A DNA stretch of 64,000 nucleotides from Marinoscillum sp040218045 (GCA_040218045.1 JAVJQA010000041.1:1-64000); one strand, 5' to 3'. Numbered from the stretch's first letter, positions 43,470 through 52,944 are shown. Notes: a model not told the origin generated them from the sequence alone. Numbers and translations are program-made.

Positions 43470-46400
43470 GTGACTAAATATCCAGAGTACAAACAGGTCA
43501 GTTATCCACAAATAGCGGAGGACATTTTAAAGTTTTGGGAAGACCAAAAGATCTTTGAAAAGTCAGTTTCTGAGCGAGAAGGTGCGCAGACTTTTACTTT
43601 TTACGAAGGGCCACCATCAGCCAACGGAACCCCTGGCATTCACCATGTGATGGCACGTACGGTGAAGGATATTTTCTGTAGGTACAAAACCCAAAAAGGT
43701 TTCCAGGTAAAGCGTAAAGGTGGCTGGGATACGCATGGCTTGCCAGTAGAGCTTCAGGTGGAGAAAGAACTCGGGATCAAAAAAGACGATATCGGAAAAA
43801 CCATCACCGTTGCTGAATACAATCAGCGGTGCAAGGAAACCGTGATGCGGTTTAAGGACGAATGGGACCAGCTCACCACTCAAATGGGTTACTGGGTAGA
43901 CCTGGATGATCCTTACATTACGTTTGATCAGAAGTACATGGAGACGCTGTGGCACCTGCTCAAGAAACTTTACGACAAAGGACTCCTATATAAAGGATAT
44001 ACCGTACAACCGTATTCACCGGCTGCCGGAACCGGTTTAAGCTCACACGAACTCAACCAGCCTGGCACTTATAAGGATGTAAAAGACACCTCTGTCGTTG
44101 GTCAGTTTAAAGTGAAAAAAGATGACCGGTCTTCTTTCCTTTTTGAATCAGATGATGAAGATGTGCGCATGCTTGCATGGACAACCACTCCATGGACCCT
44201 TCCTTCCAACTGTGCGCTGGCTGTGGGAGAGAAGATCACTTATGTGAAAATCAAAACTTTCAACCAGTACACTTTTTCACCCATCAGTGTGATCATGGCA
44301 AAGGCTTTGGTAGGAAAGTATTTTTCCGACAAAGCCAAAGACCTGAAACTGGAAAATTACAACGCTGGTGATAAACTGGTCCCATTTGAGATTGTACAGG
44401 AGTTTTCCGGCAAGGACATCCTGGAAACGCGCTATGAGCAGCTGATGCCCTACGTGACCAACGAAGACCTGGAAAAAAATGCCTTCCGCGTAATCCCGGG
44501 TGACTTTGTGTCTACGGAAGACGGTACAGGGATTGTGCATACAGCCTCTGTATTTGGTGCTGATGACTTTAGAGTAGCCCAACAAAACGGCGTACCTGCT
44601 GTGATGGTAAAGGATGATCAGGGTTACGATGTGCCTTTAGTGAACAAACAAGGTCAGTTTGTTGATGAGGTGACGGACTTTGCGGGGAAGTATGTAAAGG
44701 AAGAGTACTATGATGATGCCATCCGTAATGACCCTGACTTCAAACCAACCGATGTACTCATTGCCATCCAATTAAAAGAAGACAACAAAGCTTTTAAAGT
44801 AGAGAAATACGAGCACAGTTATCCACACTGCTGGAGAACTGACAAGCCTGTTCTTTACTATCCATTGGATTCATGGTTTATCAAAACGACAGCACTGAAG
44901 GATCGGTTGGTGGAGCTCAACAAGACCATCAACTGGAAGCCGGCCTCTACCGGTTCGGGACGATTCGGCAACTGGCTGGAAAACCTGGTAGACTGGAACC
45001 TGAGCCGGTCCAGGTTCTGGGGAACGCCATTGCCGATTTGGGTAACCAAAGACAGGACTGAAGAAAAATGCATAGGGAGCATTGCTGAGCTACAGACTGA
45101 AGTAAAAGCCTCTATAGCTGCAGGTCACATGAAAGAAGCCATCAGTGACGATTTTGACCTTCACAGACCTTACGTGGATGATGTGATTCTTACGAGCTCT
45201 TCAGGGGAACCAATGTTTCGTGAGCCAGACCTGATCGATGTATGGTTTGACTCTGGTGCCATGCCATACGCTCAGTGGCACTATCCTTTTGAAAACGATG
45301 AGACTTTTAATGCCAACTATCCTGCTGATTTTATAGCTGAAGGAGTGGACCAGACCCGTGGGTGGTTTTTTACCCTTCACGCAATCTCGACGCTACTTAA
45401 TGATAGTGTGGCCTTTAAAAATGTAATTGCCAATGGTCTTGTTTTGGATAAGAATGGCAACAAGATGTCCAAGCGATTGGGCAATGCCATCAATCCATTT
45501 GAAACCATGGACAAATATGGCCCGGATGCCACGCGCTGGTACATGATTGCCAATGCCAATCCATGGGACAACCTGAAATTTGATGTAGAAGGCGTGGCAG
45601 AGGTACAGCGAAAATTCTTCGGAACGCTGGCCAATACTTATTCCTTCTTTGCGCTTTACGCCAACCTGGACGGATTCAATTTCTCAAAAAGCGAATTGCC
45701 AATGGAGCAACGCACTGAGAGCGATAGATGGGTGATCAGCCGACTCAATAGCCTGATCAAGGAAGTGGATGCGGCTTTTGATGATTATGAGCCCACCAAA
45801 GGTGCCAGGGCCATACAGAATTTTGTGACCGATGAGCTTAGCAACTGGTACGTGCGCCTCAATAGGAAACGGTTCTGGGTAGGCGAGTACAATGAAGACA
45901 AGGAAGCGGCTTACCAAACCCTTTACACGGCACTTAAAACCATAGCAAAGCTTTCCGCGCCAATTGCTCCATTCTATGCTGAGCAGCTTTTCCAGGATTT
46001 GAATAGTGTTTCCAGCCTTGATGGCAATAGTTCTGTACACCTGGCGGATTTTCCTAAAGCTGATGATACACTGATCGATGTGGAGTTGGAGAAACGCATG
46101 CACCTTGCGCAGAGCGCCTCCTCACTTGTTCATAGCTTGCGCAAAAAGGAGAAAATCAAGGTAAGACAGCCGCTGCAGAAGGTATTGATCCCGATCCTCA
46201 ATGAGGAAGACAAGCAGCGCATAGAAAAAGTAGCTGCACTGATTATTTCGGAAACGAACGTGAAAGAAGTAGAGTACATTGACGATGCTTCGGGGATTTT
46301 GGTAAAGAAAATCAAACCAAACTTCCGTAAGCTGGGTCAAACATTCGGACCCAAAATGAAGCAGATCACTCCGCTGATCACTCAAATGGACCAGGCGGCG

Positions 46401-46832
46401 ATCAAAGAACTGGAAGAGAAAGGATTTTATGAGCTTCAGCTGGATGGCGACAAAGTAAATATTGGACCAGATGATGTAGAGATTACCTCTGAGGATATTC
46501 CGGGCTGGCTGGTGGCAAGTGAGGATGGTCTGACAGTGGCTTTAGACATCACCATCACCGATGAGCTGAAGCAGGAAGGCATCAGCAGGGATGTGGTGAA
46601 CAGACTGCAAAACCTGAGAAAAGACCAGGGACTGGAAGTGCAGGATAAGATCCAGGTAAACTATCATACGACGGACGATTTGTTGAAATCATCAATAGAA
46701 GCTTATAAAAAATACATTCAAAAGGAAACCCAGGCGCTTTCTCTGGAGTATGTAGAAAAAGCAAATGGTGGTACAACCCTGGAGATTGATGGATTGGAAA
46801 TGACCGTAGATTTGAAAGTAGCGAAAAATTAA
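43470..46832 (+). CDS. ileS: Isoleucyl-tRNA synthetase
   Basis: A 1120-residue class I synthetase starting at GTG with a good ribosome-binding site (AGGAG). Motifs are the HIGH-equivalent in NGTPGIHHVMART (about residues 52-64), WTTTPWTLPSNCALAV in the editing domain, WFDSGAMPYAQWHYPF, GVDQTRGWFFTLHAIS and KMSKRLGNAI (about 665). The C-terminal extension of the long eukaryote-like IleRS type is present. It lies between the transporter gene and lspA; ileS-lspA adjacency is widely conserved. Confidence 0.97.
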   Translation: MTKYPEYKQVSYPQIAEDILKFWEDQKIFEKSVSEREGAQTFTFYEGPPSANGTPGIHHVMARTVKDIFCRYKTQKGFQVKRKGGWDTHGLPVELQVEKELGIKKDDIGKTITVAEYNQRCKETVMRFKDEWDQLTTQMGYWVDLDDPYITFDQKYMETLWHLLKKLYDKGLLYKGYTVQPYSPAAGTGLSSHELNQPGTYKDVKDTSVVGQFKVKKDDRSSFLFESDDEDVRMLAWTTTPWTLPSNCALAVGEKITYVKIKTFNQYTFSPISVIMAKALVGKYFSDKAKDLKLENYNAGDKLVPFEIVQEFSGKDILETRYEQLMPYVTNEDLEKNAFRVIPGDFVSTEDGTGIVHTASVFGADDFRVAQQNGVPAVMVKDDQGYDVPLVNKQGQFVDEVTDFAGKYVKEEYYDDAIRNDPDFKPTDVLIAIQLKEDNKAFKVEKYEHSYPHCWRTDKPVLYYPLDSWFIKTTALKDRLVELNKTINWKPASTGSGRFGNWLENLVDWNLSRSRFWGTPLPIWVTKDRTEEKCIGSIAELQTEVKASIAAGHMKEAISDDFDLHRPYVDDVILTSSSGEPMFREPDLIDVWFDSGAMPYAQWHYPFENDETFNANYPADFIAEGVDQTRGWFFTLHAISTLLNDSVAFKNVIANGLVLDKNGNKMSKRLGNAINPFETMDKYGPDATRWYMIANANPWDNLKFDVEGVAEVQRKFFGTLANTYSFFALYANLDGFNFSKSELPMEQRTESDRWVISRLNSLIKEVDAAFDDYEPTKGARAIQNFVTDELSNWYVRLNRKRFWVGEYNEDKEAAYQTLYTALKTIAKLSAPIAPFYAEQLFQDLNSVSSLDGNSSVHLADFPKADDTLIDVELEKRMHLAQSASSLVHSLRKKEKIKVRQPLQKVLIPILNEEDKQRIEKVAALIISETNVKEVEYIDDASGILVKKIKPNFRKLGQTFGPKMKQITPLITQMDQAAIKELEEKGFYELQLDGDKVNIGPDDVEITSEDIPGWLVASEDGLTVALDITITDELKQEGISRDVVNRLQNLRKDQGLEVQDKIQVNYHTTDDLLKSSIEAYKKYIQKETQALSLEYVEKANGGTTLEIDGLEMTVDLKVAKN

Positions 46833-46838
46833 AAAAGT

Positions 46839-46873
46839 CCATAGTCAATAGTCTTTTAGTCCATAGACTATGG
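46839..46873. repeat. Inverted repeat between ileS and lspA
   Basis: CCATAGTC (46839-46846) is inverted at GACTATGG (46866-46873), with further internal copies of the phrase AGTC/ATAG between. It lies 7 bases past the ileS stop. There is no clear U-run, so it is more likely an extragenic palindrome or RNA-processing hairpin than a terminator. Confidence 0.55.
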
Positions 46874-46891
46874 TTTATACAATAGAACAAA

Positions 46892-47533
46892 ATGGAGAAA
46901 AAACGAACCCCACTTTACGTATTTTACCTGATCAGTTTAGTGGTCATTGGGATTGACCAGCTGGTAAAGATGGCCGTGCATTTCAATATGGACATGGGCT
47001 CCAAAGGGCAAATCCCAATCTTTGGAGAGTGGTTTAAGTTGCACTACCTCACCAACCCGGGCATGGCTTTTGGGATGGAAATCGGATTTATAGAAAATGG
47101 CAAGCTCGTACTCACCATCTTCAGGCTGGGTGCCATGATAGCAATCGGTTACTACCTCTATACTTTGTACAAAAAAGAAACAAACAATGGCCTGTTGATC
47201 TGTATCGCCATGATCCTTGGAGGTGCTATTGGCAACCTGGTTGATAGTATCTTCTATGGCGTTTGGTTGGACAATGCCCCATTTGATGCGCCTACTCCAT
47301 GGTTTTATGGACAGGTAGTGGACATGTTTTATATAGACATTTGGGAAGGCCGGATCGCCGATTGGGTTCCCCTGCTGGGTGGAGACTATATGGCCCTTTG
47401 GCCGGTATTCAATATCGCTGATGCATCTATCTTTATGGGCATTACATTTATCCTGATTTTCCAAAAGAGATATTTTGGTAAGGAAGAGGCGGACGAAAAA
47501 AATACAGATATGGCTAAACAAGAAGCCAGCTAA
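46892..47533 (+). CDS. lspA: Lipoprotein signal peptidase (signal peptidase II)
   Basis: A 213-residue inner-membrane aspartic protease with four hydrophobic segments. Family blocks are LTNPGMAFGME, GGAIGNLVDSIFYG with one catalytic Asp (about 118) and FNIADASIFMGITFI with the second Asp (about 176). Bacteroidota LspA typically carry the insert seen between the two Asp residues, with DMFYIDIWEG. It cleaves prolipoproteins such as the many Sus and DUF547 lipoproteins of this window. Confidence 0.95.
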   Translation: MEKKRTPLYVFYLISLVVIGIDQLVKMAVHFNMDMGSKGQIPIFGEWFKLHYLTNPGMAFGMEIGFIENGKLVLTIFRLGAMIAIGYYLYTLYKKETNNGLLICIAMILGGAIGNLVDSIFYGVWLDNAPFDAPTPWFYGQVVDMFYIDIWEGRIADWVPLLGGDYMALWPVFNIADASIFMGITFILIFQKRYFGKEEADEKNTDMAKQEAS

Positions 47534-47562
47534 TTATTTCTTTGTCAAAGCCCAATTAGTTA

Positions 47563-48171
47563 ATGCTCGTTTCTGAGGATCACCAATTCATTTACATTAA
47601 AAGTAGAAAGACAGCCAGTACAAGTCTTGAGAAGTACCTGAAGCCATACTGTCAAAATGGCATCATCCAGGAAAAAAAAGCCCATCTTGAGGCTAAGGAA
47701 ATCCGGGAAATTGTCGGCACGGAAAAGTGGTCAAAATATTTGAAAATCTGTGCAATTCGCAATCCATGGGATAAAATGGTCTCCTTTTACTTTTGGCGAA
47801 GGAGATTGAGGTTGTGGAACAAATTCATTTATCGGGTCAATAAGAACTGGGGCAATTACAACATTGCCCATGAGGTCGATTTTAACCAGTTTATTGTAGA
47901 TTTTGATCAGACTCACCTCGATTTGGACATCCTTCTGTTAGACGGAAAATGGCCAGAAGATTTTTTGTTTATCCGTTACGAACATCTCCTGGAAGATTTG
48001 GAAAAAGTCTGCCAGAAAATTGGCATCCCCTTTGAACCAGAAAAGCTACGCAAATTGAAGGGGAGTTTCCGCCCAAAAGGCCATTATCGCAAGTATTATA
48101 ATGATGTTTCCAGGGAAATCGTCAGAAAAGCCTATGAGGAAGACATTGAGCGAATGGGGTACACATTTTGA
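47563..48171 (+). CDS. Sulfotransferase family 2-like protein
   Basis: A 202-residue protein with the PAPS-binding 5'-phosphosulfate loop near residues 10-23 (IKSRKTASTSLEKYL) and the 3'-phosphate-binding motif near 65-76 (AIRNPWDKMVSFYF). The C-terminal segment PKGHYRKYYND resembles carbohydrate sulfotransferases. It likely transfers sulfate to a cell-surface glycan or lipid. No glycan biosynthesis genes are adjacent, so the acceptor is unknown. Confidence 0.8.
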   Translation: MLVSEDHQFIYIKSRKTASTSLEKYLKPYCQNGIIQEKKAHLEAKEIREIVGTEKWSKYLKICAIRNPWDKMVSFYFWRRRLRLWNKFIYRVNKNWGNYNIAHEVDFNQFIVDFDQTHLDLDILLLDGKWPEDFLFIRYEHLLEDLEKVCQKIGIPFEPEKLRKLKGSFRPKGHYRKYYNDVSREIVRKAYEEDIERMGYTF

Positions 48172-48272
48172 ATTGACCCACTTTTGTAATGTCCTAAAAT
48201 AGCCTGACGATTTAAACCGGTCCCTTCACTGCTTTACCCACCCCCAGCATCTCCATATCAACCCACCCCCAG

Positions 48273-48295
48273 CCCCTCCCTTTTGAATGGAGGGG
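48273..48295. repeat. Extragenic palindrome, copy 1
   Basis: CCCCTCC / GGAGGGG arms around TTTTGAAT-like loop sequence. It is closely repeated at 48440-48463. Confidence 0.7.
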
Positions 48296-48439
48296 AGACG
48301 ATTTGTTTAGAATTTTTCATCAAAAAGAACCCCTCAGTCCTTCGGACAGCTCCCCTTTGGAAAAGGGAGCGAGAGGCTGCATGAATTACAGTTATCCGAA
48401 GGGAGTTCATGGAGGTCTTTCGTCATCCCTGCATATCAA

Positions 48440-48463
48440 CCCCTCCCTTTTGAATGGAAGGGG
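48440..48463. repeat. Extragenic palindrome, copy 2
   Basis: The same element as 48273-48295, here with one extra A in the right arm (GGAAGGGG). The flanking CATATCAACCC phrase is also shared. Confidence 0.7.
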
Positions 48464-48592
48464 GCGTTTTGTTTAATAATCATCAACTGGTGGATTTCCC
48501 CTGGCACTCGCCTTGTCTTTCCAAGAAAAGGGTCAGGGATGAGTTCTCTTGTGCCATTTTCCTGGATAACGCAAGGAAACCTCCCAACAGCA

Positions 48593-48625
48593 TTTGGAAT
48601 GTTTCAAAAATAGTTTATACATTTA
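48593..48625 (+). promoter_or_regulatory. Promoter candidate of the toxin-like gene
   Basis: TTTG (48593-48596), a 21-base spacer and TACATTTA (48618-48625) approximate TTTG-N19-21-TAnnTTTG with one mismatch at the last base. The predicted start would leave a leader of about 30 bases. Confidence 0.4.
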
Positions 48626-48660
48626 CGACGTACAACTGTTGAAACCGCCCTAACCTGCAA

Positions 48661-51600
48661 ATGACGTTTTACCACAGCCTGCGCTGGACAGCACCAGCCT
48701 TTGTCCACTTATCCACAGCCTTCAAGAGCCTCTTGCTTTTCCTGTTGTTGATCCCGGGGACTCTATCCGCCCAGGACGATGAAACCTATGACGGTGGCAA
48801 CATGGACCCGGTCACCATCTCTGAAGATGAAGCCCGTGCCATCCTCAAAGGCCTATTGGATGTCAAGCGGTTCACCCACTCCATGGGGATCAGTAAAATA
48901 GCCAAGGATCCCGAACTGGTCGCTTTCGCCGAAGGGTTCGTGGAGCGCAATGGCATAGAAGTCCTCACCATCGGCTACATAGACAGTGAAGAGTTCTGGC
49001 CGAAAGTTTTCAAAAGCGTCCGCATCAACAAAATCGCTGCAGCCGAAACGGACAAGCTCATTGCTGCCCACCTGATGTTTATCCCCATCAAGGATGGAGA
49101 GGGAAAGATCACCAGCTATACAGTAGCGCTCAAACTGGAAGGCAAGAGCACCGGGGTCTATGACCTGCTCAGGATCACCCAGGAGGATGTAGAGCAGATC
49201 GCTGAAGAAACCACCACCAAACAACTGGGCGGTACCCGCTATGACAAACCCACTGATGCGCAGCAGGCAGCCGTACAGGCACTGATTGCTGCCTTGGAGC
49301 AAGTAGAACAGAATGCTGATCCCGCAGCTCAGTCCGTCGAGCTGGTGACCTTTGAAAAAATGGTTGACCCAAATGGTACTGGTTACGGGTTTGACCCTCC
49401 GGTGCGGGATGAAATCAAAAATGACTATCCGTTGATCACTGTGGGTGGAGAATCCACCCGAACAGCCTGGAAGTCTCTCCTGAGTGGAGCCATTGACCAG
49501 GTCATTGCTTCAGACCCGGCAGCTCAAGACCTGACCTTCGAGCAGGATGGCATCCCCATAAATGCTACTACAGGTCAGGACAACTCCTATACCTTAAACC
49601 TTAATGGCAGCCCTGATGGAGTGACCGGGGAAGTACTGGCCAAAGTAGGTGATGTAGTAGCTGGTAAGCTCAACACAGTCAGCTACAATATTACGGATGC
49701 CAATATCAAAGTAGTACCGGTCAACGGAGCAGGCGCCAACATCACTACTGCTGATCTGCAAAACACCCTCAATGCCATCTACAAACCTGCAATAGCCAGC
49801 TGGAATGTGGAGGTACTGGACAACCAAACGCTGACCGGATGGGACAGCAGCGATGGACTGGATGATGGGGAGACCGGTATGCTCTCCAACTACACCGATG
49901 AGATGAATGCACTGATCAAGTCCTTCAAAGACCAGAATGGACGGGACAGGAATGCCTACTACATCTTCCTGGTGGACAGGGCAGAGAATGCAAGCAAGAA
50001 AGGCTACATGCCGAGGAAGAAGCAATGGGGTTTTGTGTTTACCGCCAGCCACAATGGTGACAAAGAGGCTATCATGACCACCATAGCCCACGAGCTGGGC
50101 CATGGTGTCTACAGGTTGGAGCACACTTTTAGTGAGAAAGGCATCCCACAAAACCAGACCCAAAACCTGATGGACTATTCATCCGCCGGGGCGGGTGCCG
50201 GGGGAAGAGAGCTCTACAAGTACCAGTGGGACTATGTCCACAACCCCGCCAGTGTGATGACCTTATTTGATGAGGAGGAGGAGGGTGCTTTGGTGGCAGC
50301 TACCATGTTTGATGCACTTTTCGAGGAATCGGAAATAGATGTAATTCCTACAGAAGATGCGCAAACAGAACTTACCTCCGGTGGAATTATCCTGACCTAT
50401 AAAGGCCAGCAAGTAACTTTTAATGGGTTTAGGGTAAGCTTTAGTTTAAATCCTGGAAATGGTGAGTTAACCATCACCCAGATAGCTCCACGCTACTCAC
50501 CAGATGATATTTCCACGATAAACATTCTAATTGCAAGAGCAACTAATCGTTTCAAGGAGCTACTAGATGCGCGAGATGATTACCCACCTTTTGAAAATGT
50601 TTCTGTTGCTCAATTAGCAATGGAAGAGGAAGCTACCAAGATCAAGGAGTTTTTGGCACAGACCATTGAAACATTAAACCAGGAAGGCGACCAGCTCGAG
50701 GACTTTATAGGCTTGCCTGAAGAAGAAAAGGAAAAACTCAAAACTGCCATTGCCGACTTCAAGGACAACCGAAGTATAGACTCCAAAGTGACGGTTCTGG
50801 ATGAAACCACCTTTGATGGATTAAAAGACTCTTTCACTCCTGAGAAAGAAGTTCATTTACTATTGGGCAAAACATCGGATGGCTATAAAAAAGAGTTCTA
50901 TTATCAAGATGATTTTTTCAACTACCCAACAGCCAAAACAACTGCGAGCGGGGAAAGCATCTCTTTAGACTACCAGCAAAGTGATGTTGAAACGATCAGG
51001 GATCAGCATATTGATAATTCCATCGACAACCCGAATGCCATAGGCGACCTCACCAAAAAGCCAGAACCAACGCTCAACATCTTTGAGCGGGGCATGTGGG
51101 TGGTGAAAGTGACGAAAGAAACCCTGGCAGAAATCAAGGTGCCGGTAGCGATGTGGAACTCAGAGGTAGAGACTGACACCTATCCCTTTGAACTGGAGTC
51201 TTTGACGGCTGGGCTGGGAGATGGAGCTGTAGACGAACTGAAAAGTATTCCAGACCTGCTGGTGCTGGCACTGAGCTTATTTGATGAGCAGGAACGAACG
51301 GCACTGCTTCAGGCTTTGGAGCAACTGGACTATGAGACGGTCAAAAAGATGTTCCAAGAAAAGGCTGACAAATATGCTGGGGGCGGTGATGTGGCTTTCC
51401 ATGAGGCGGGCTATGATGGTGTTCAGATCGCCAGCATGTTCTGGGGTGGTGCGTTCATTCAAGGAGCTAAAAAGGGGTCAGAGACAGCTGAGGCAATCAC
51501 AGACGTGTTGGCAAAGTTTCCAACCACAATCACTGACAAGCTATCTAATTTATCTTATGCGGCCAGACGGACTTTACTAGAAGACTTGGGCAAATCAGAT

Positions 51601-52197
51601 GAGCTTTTGGAAGCATTTTCTAAAAACGCTGATCTTCTTGATTCTTGGAAGCTCTTGGACGAAGCAGGTGTAGATGAGACACTCAGACGAAACCTTGAAG
51701 CTCTTGCTGATCCAGATGCTGCACTGGATGCAATCCAGATGTCCCAAAAGTCTAAACCAACATGGCCAGAGATAATGGCACTGTTCAAGAGAGGGAATGA
51801 TTTTAATGCAAAAGGAAGAATTAAATACGGAGATAATAGAGTTGAAGTAGTATTAAAAGGAGTTGATGGAAAAGCAGGAAAACGACTTGATACTTATATA
51901 CCCCCTTCAAATGGTAGCCCAGGCCAAATAATTTCAAGAAAAGCCACCACACTTAGTGAAATAAATCCAAATACTTTTAAGAATTATTTAAACGAATTAA
52001 TTACAAAATATCCGAATGGTGCTGAGCTCAATTCAAGTAAGTTCCCGCCCGGGACAAAACTAGATGGAGACTATAAGTTGGAAATACCAAAATCGAACCA
52101 ATCATTTTTTGAAACCAGTACTGAGTTTCAAAATGTCTTAAATACATTTAAAACATCAAATGGTGTGAAAATTGAAATTATATACTTGGTAGAATAA
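48661..52197 (+). CDS. Large secreted zincin protein with C-terminal polymorphic-toxin-like domain
   Basis: A 1178-residue protein with a Sec signal peptide (cleavage near LSAQ, residue 40). A long N-terminal region of unknown fold is followed by a metalloprotease-like segment: HELGHGVYRLEH near residues 479-490, then NLMDYS as a possible Met-turn (about 506-511). An acidic and helical middle leads to a C-terminal module of about 140 residues (from about 1040, GNDFNAKGRIKY, KRLDTYIPP, IISRKATTL). That module is visibly more A+T-rich than the rest. The layout (signal, long constant part, zincin, variable tip, small gene 3 bases later) is that of a polymorphic toxin. The tip may be a nuclease but I cannot prove the fold. 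No T9SS domain is present. Confidence 0.7.
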   Translation: MTFYHSLRWTAPAFVHLSTAFKSLLLFLLLIPGTLSAQDDETYDGGNMDPVTISEDEARAILKGLLDVKRFTHSMGISKIAKDPELVAFAEGFVERNGIEVLTIGYIDSEEFWPKVFKSVRINKIAAAETDKLIAAHLMFIPIKDGEGKITSYTVALKLEGKSTGVYDLLRITQEDVEQIAEETTTKQLGGTRYDKPTDAQQAAVQALIAALEQVEQNADPAAQSVELVTFEKMVDPNGTGYGFDPPVRDEIKNDYPLITVGGESTRTAWKSLLSGAIDQVIASDPAAQDLTFEQDGIPINATTGQDNSYTLNLNGSPDGVTGEVLAKVGDVVAGKLNTVSYNITDANIKVVPVNGAGANITTADLQNTLNAIYKPAIASWNVEVLDNQTLTGWDSSDGLDDGETGMLSNYTDEMNALIKSFKDQNGRDRNAYYIFLVDRAENASKKGYMPRKKQWGFVFTASHNGDKEAIMTTIAHELGHGVYRLEHTFSEKGIPQNQTQNLMDYSSAGAGAGGRELYKYQWDYVHNPASVMTLFDEEEEGALVAATMFDALFEESEIDVIPTEDAQTELTSGGIILTYKGQQVTFNGFRVSFSLNPGNGELTITQIAPRYSPDDISTINILIARATNRFKELLDARDDYPPFENVSVAQLAMEEEATKIKEFLAQTIETLNQEGDQLEDFIGLPEEEKEKLKTAIADFKDNRSIDSKVTVLDETTFDGLKDSFTPEKEVHLLLGKTSDGYKKEFYYQDDFFNYPTAKTTASGESISLDYQQSDVETIRDQHIDNSIDNPNAIGDLTKKPEPTLNIFERGMWVVKVTKETLAEIKVPVAMWNSEVETDTYPFELESLTAGLGDGAVDELKSIPDLLVLALSLFDEQERTALLQALEQLDYETVKKMFQEKADKYAGGGDVAFHEAGYDGVQIASMFWGGAFIQGAKKGSETAEAITDVLAKFPTTITDKLSNLSYAARRTLLEDLGKSDELLEAFSKNADLLDSWKLLDEAGVDETLRRNLEALADPDAALDAIQMSQKSKPTWPEIMALFKRGNDFNAKGRIKYGDNRVEVVLKGVDGKAGKRLDTYIPPSNGSPGQIISRKATTLSEINPNTFKNYLNELITKYPNGAELNSSKFPPGTKLDGDYKLEIPKSNQSFFETSTEFQNVLNTFKTSNGVKIEIIYLVE

Positions 52198-52200
52198 AAT

Positions 52201-52668
52201 ATGAAAGACCTTATCTTAGATATACTACGGGAAATAGAACTCGATAAAGAGTATGAAAAGCTTTGTCTGAGGTACAGTGATTTTGATGGGCGAGTAAATC
52301 TTAACTGGAAAGAGATCGAGCCAATAATAAACGATTACGATCCTGATTTTAAGTATGTAGCTAAAGATAGAACATTTTTAAAAGAGATAATTTTTCGTGG
52401 GTTTATTGTACGTTTTTTTGTTGGTTATTATGGAGGCATAATTGACTTTTCTTATTTAATCTGGAAGGAAGGAGAAAACAATAATTTTTATCAAGGGCGT
52501 TTGGCCTCTTTAACAGAGACACTTGATCCAGAATTTGAGGAAAAGGTTAAGTTTCAAACTCCAATCGCCACATCTTTAGAGGATTTTGAAGATATTCTAT
52601 CAAAAATATTCTCATTATTCAAAGAATTTCAGAAGCGAATCCAAGAAAGTAAGTTTAAACTGACCTAG
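52201..52668 (+). CDS. Probable immunity protein for the upstream toxin domain
   Basis: A 155-residue cytoplasmic protein with no signal peptide, rich in acidic and aromatic residues (KEIEPIINDYDPDFKYV, FVGYYGGIIDFSYLIW). It begins 3 bases after the toxin-like gene stop and shares its low G+C content. Small, acidic, tightly coupled genes directly behind a toxin tip are usually immunity genes; I do not recognise the family. The TAG stop lies exactly where the glycosylase remnant begins, so the end may have been shaped by a recombination junction. Confidence 0.6.
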   Translation: MKDLILDILREIELDKEYEKLCLRYSDFDGRVNLNWKEIEPIINDYDPDFKYVAKDRTFLKEIIFRGFIVRFFVGYYGGIIDFSYLIWKEGENNNFYQGRLASLTETLDPEFEEKVKFQTPIATSLEDFEDILSKIFSLFKEFQKRIQESKFKLT

Positions 52669-52913
52669 ACAAATATGGATCGTTTCCCTGTAAATAAACC
52701 AGGTAGAGGAAATGTCCATGATGGGACAATACATTACCAATGCTTTTGAACTCTTCATCCTCAAAAAACCAGCACCACTTCTTGATGTCAATATGGCGAG
52801 AGTCTTAGAGTGCTTTTTTTTGGTCCCAGAACAAAGGCCGATATTCGATACGATCCATACCTTCAAGAATTAGCCAAATAAATAGTTACCCATGAAAAGT
52901 TCAAAGAAATCTA
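52668..52913 (+). pseudogene. Remnant of an HhH-GPD DNA glycosylase gene (MutY/Mig-like)
   Basis: Read in three frames on the plus strand, the segment gives DKYGSFP (52668 on), then EEMSMMGQYITNAFELFI and PAPLLDVNMARVLE (from 52700), then GPRTKADIRYDPYLQELAK (from 52822), then IVTHEKFKEI. These match, in order, the helix-hairpin-helix GxGxY region and the catalytic-Asp region (LLDVN) of HhH-GPD glycosylases. At least two frameshifts (one at a run of eight T, 52814-52821) and in-frame stops break it. Such enzymes repair T:G or A:G mismatches and often accompany cytosine methyltransferases. The facing minus-strand open frame is only its shadow. Confidence 0.7.
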
Positions 52914-52944
52914 AATGTCTGCTAAATGAATAATAATTGTCTTT

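Larger units (their letters stand above)
48172..48660. other. Repeat-rich gene-free stretch before the toxin-like gene
   Basis: No coding region was found. The stretch holds two hairpin copies of a CCCCTCCC-TTTTGAAT-GGAGGGG-type palindrome (48273-48295 and 48440-48463), each preceded by a CATATCAACCC phrase. Between them are two small hairpins, GTCC-TTC-GGAC (48337-48347) and CTCCCCTTT-GG-AAAAGGGAG (48350-48369). These are dispersed extragenic repeats. The last 70 bases contain a promoter candidate for the next gene. Confidence 0.65.

Noticed and set aside
52615..52866. 83-residue minus-strand frame after the immunity gene
   Set aside because: The plus strand of this segment shows ordered glycosylase motifs with frameshifts, so the minus-strand frame is a shadow of a pseudogene.
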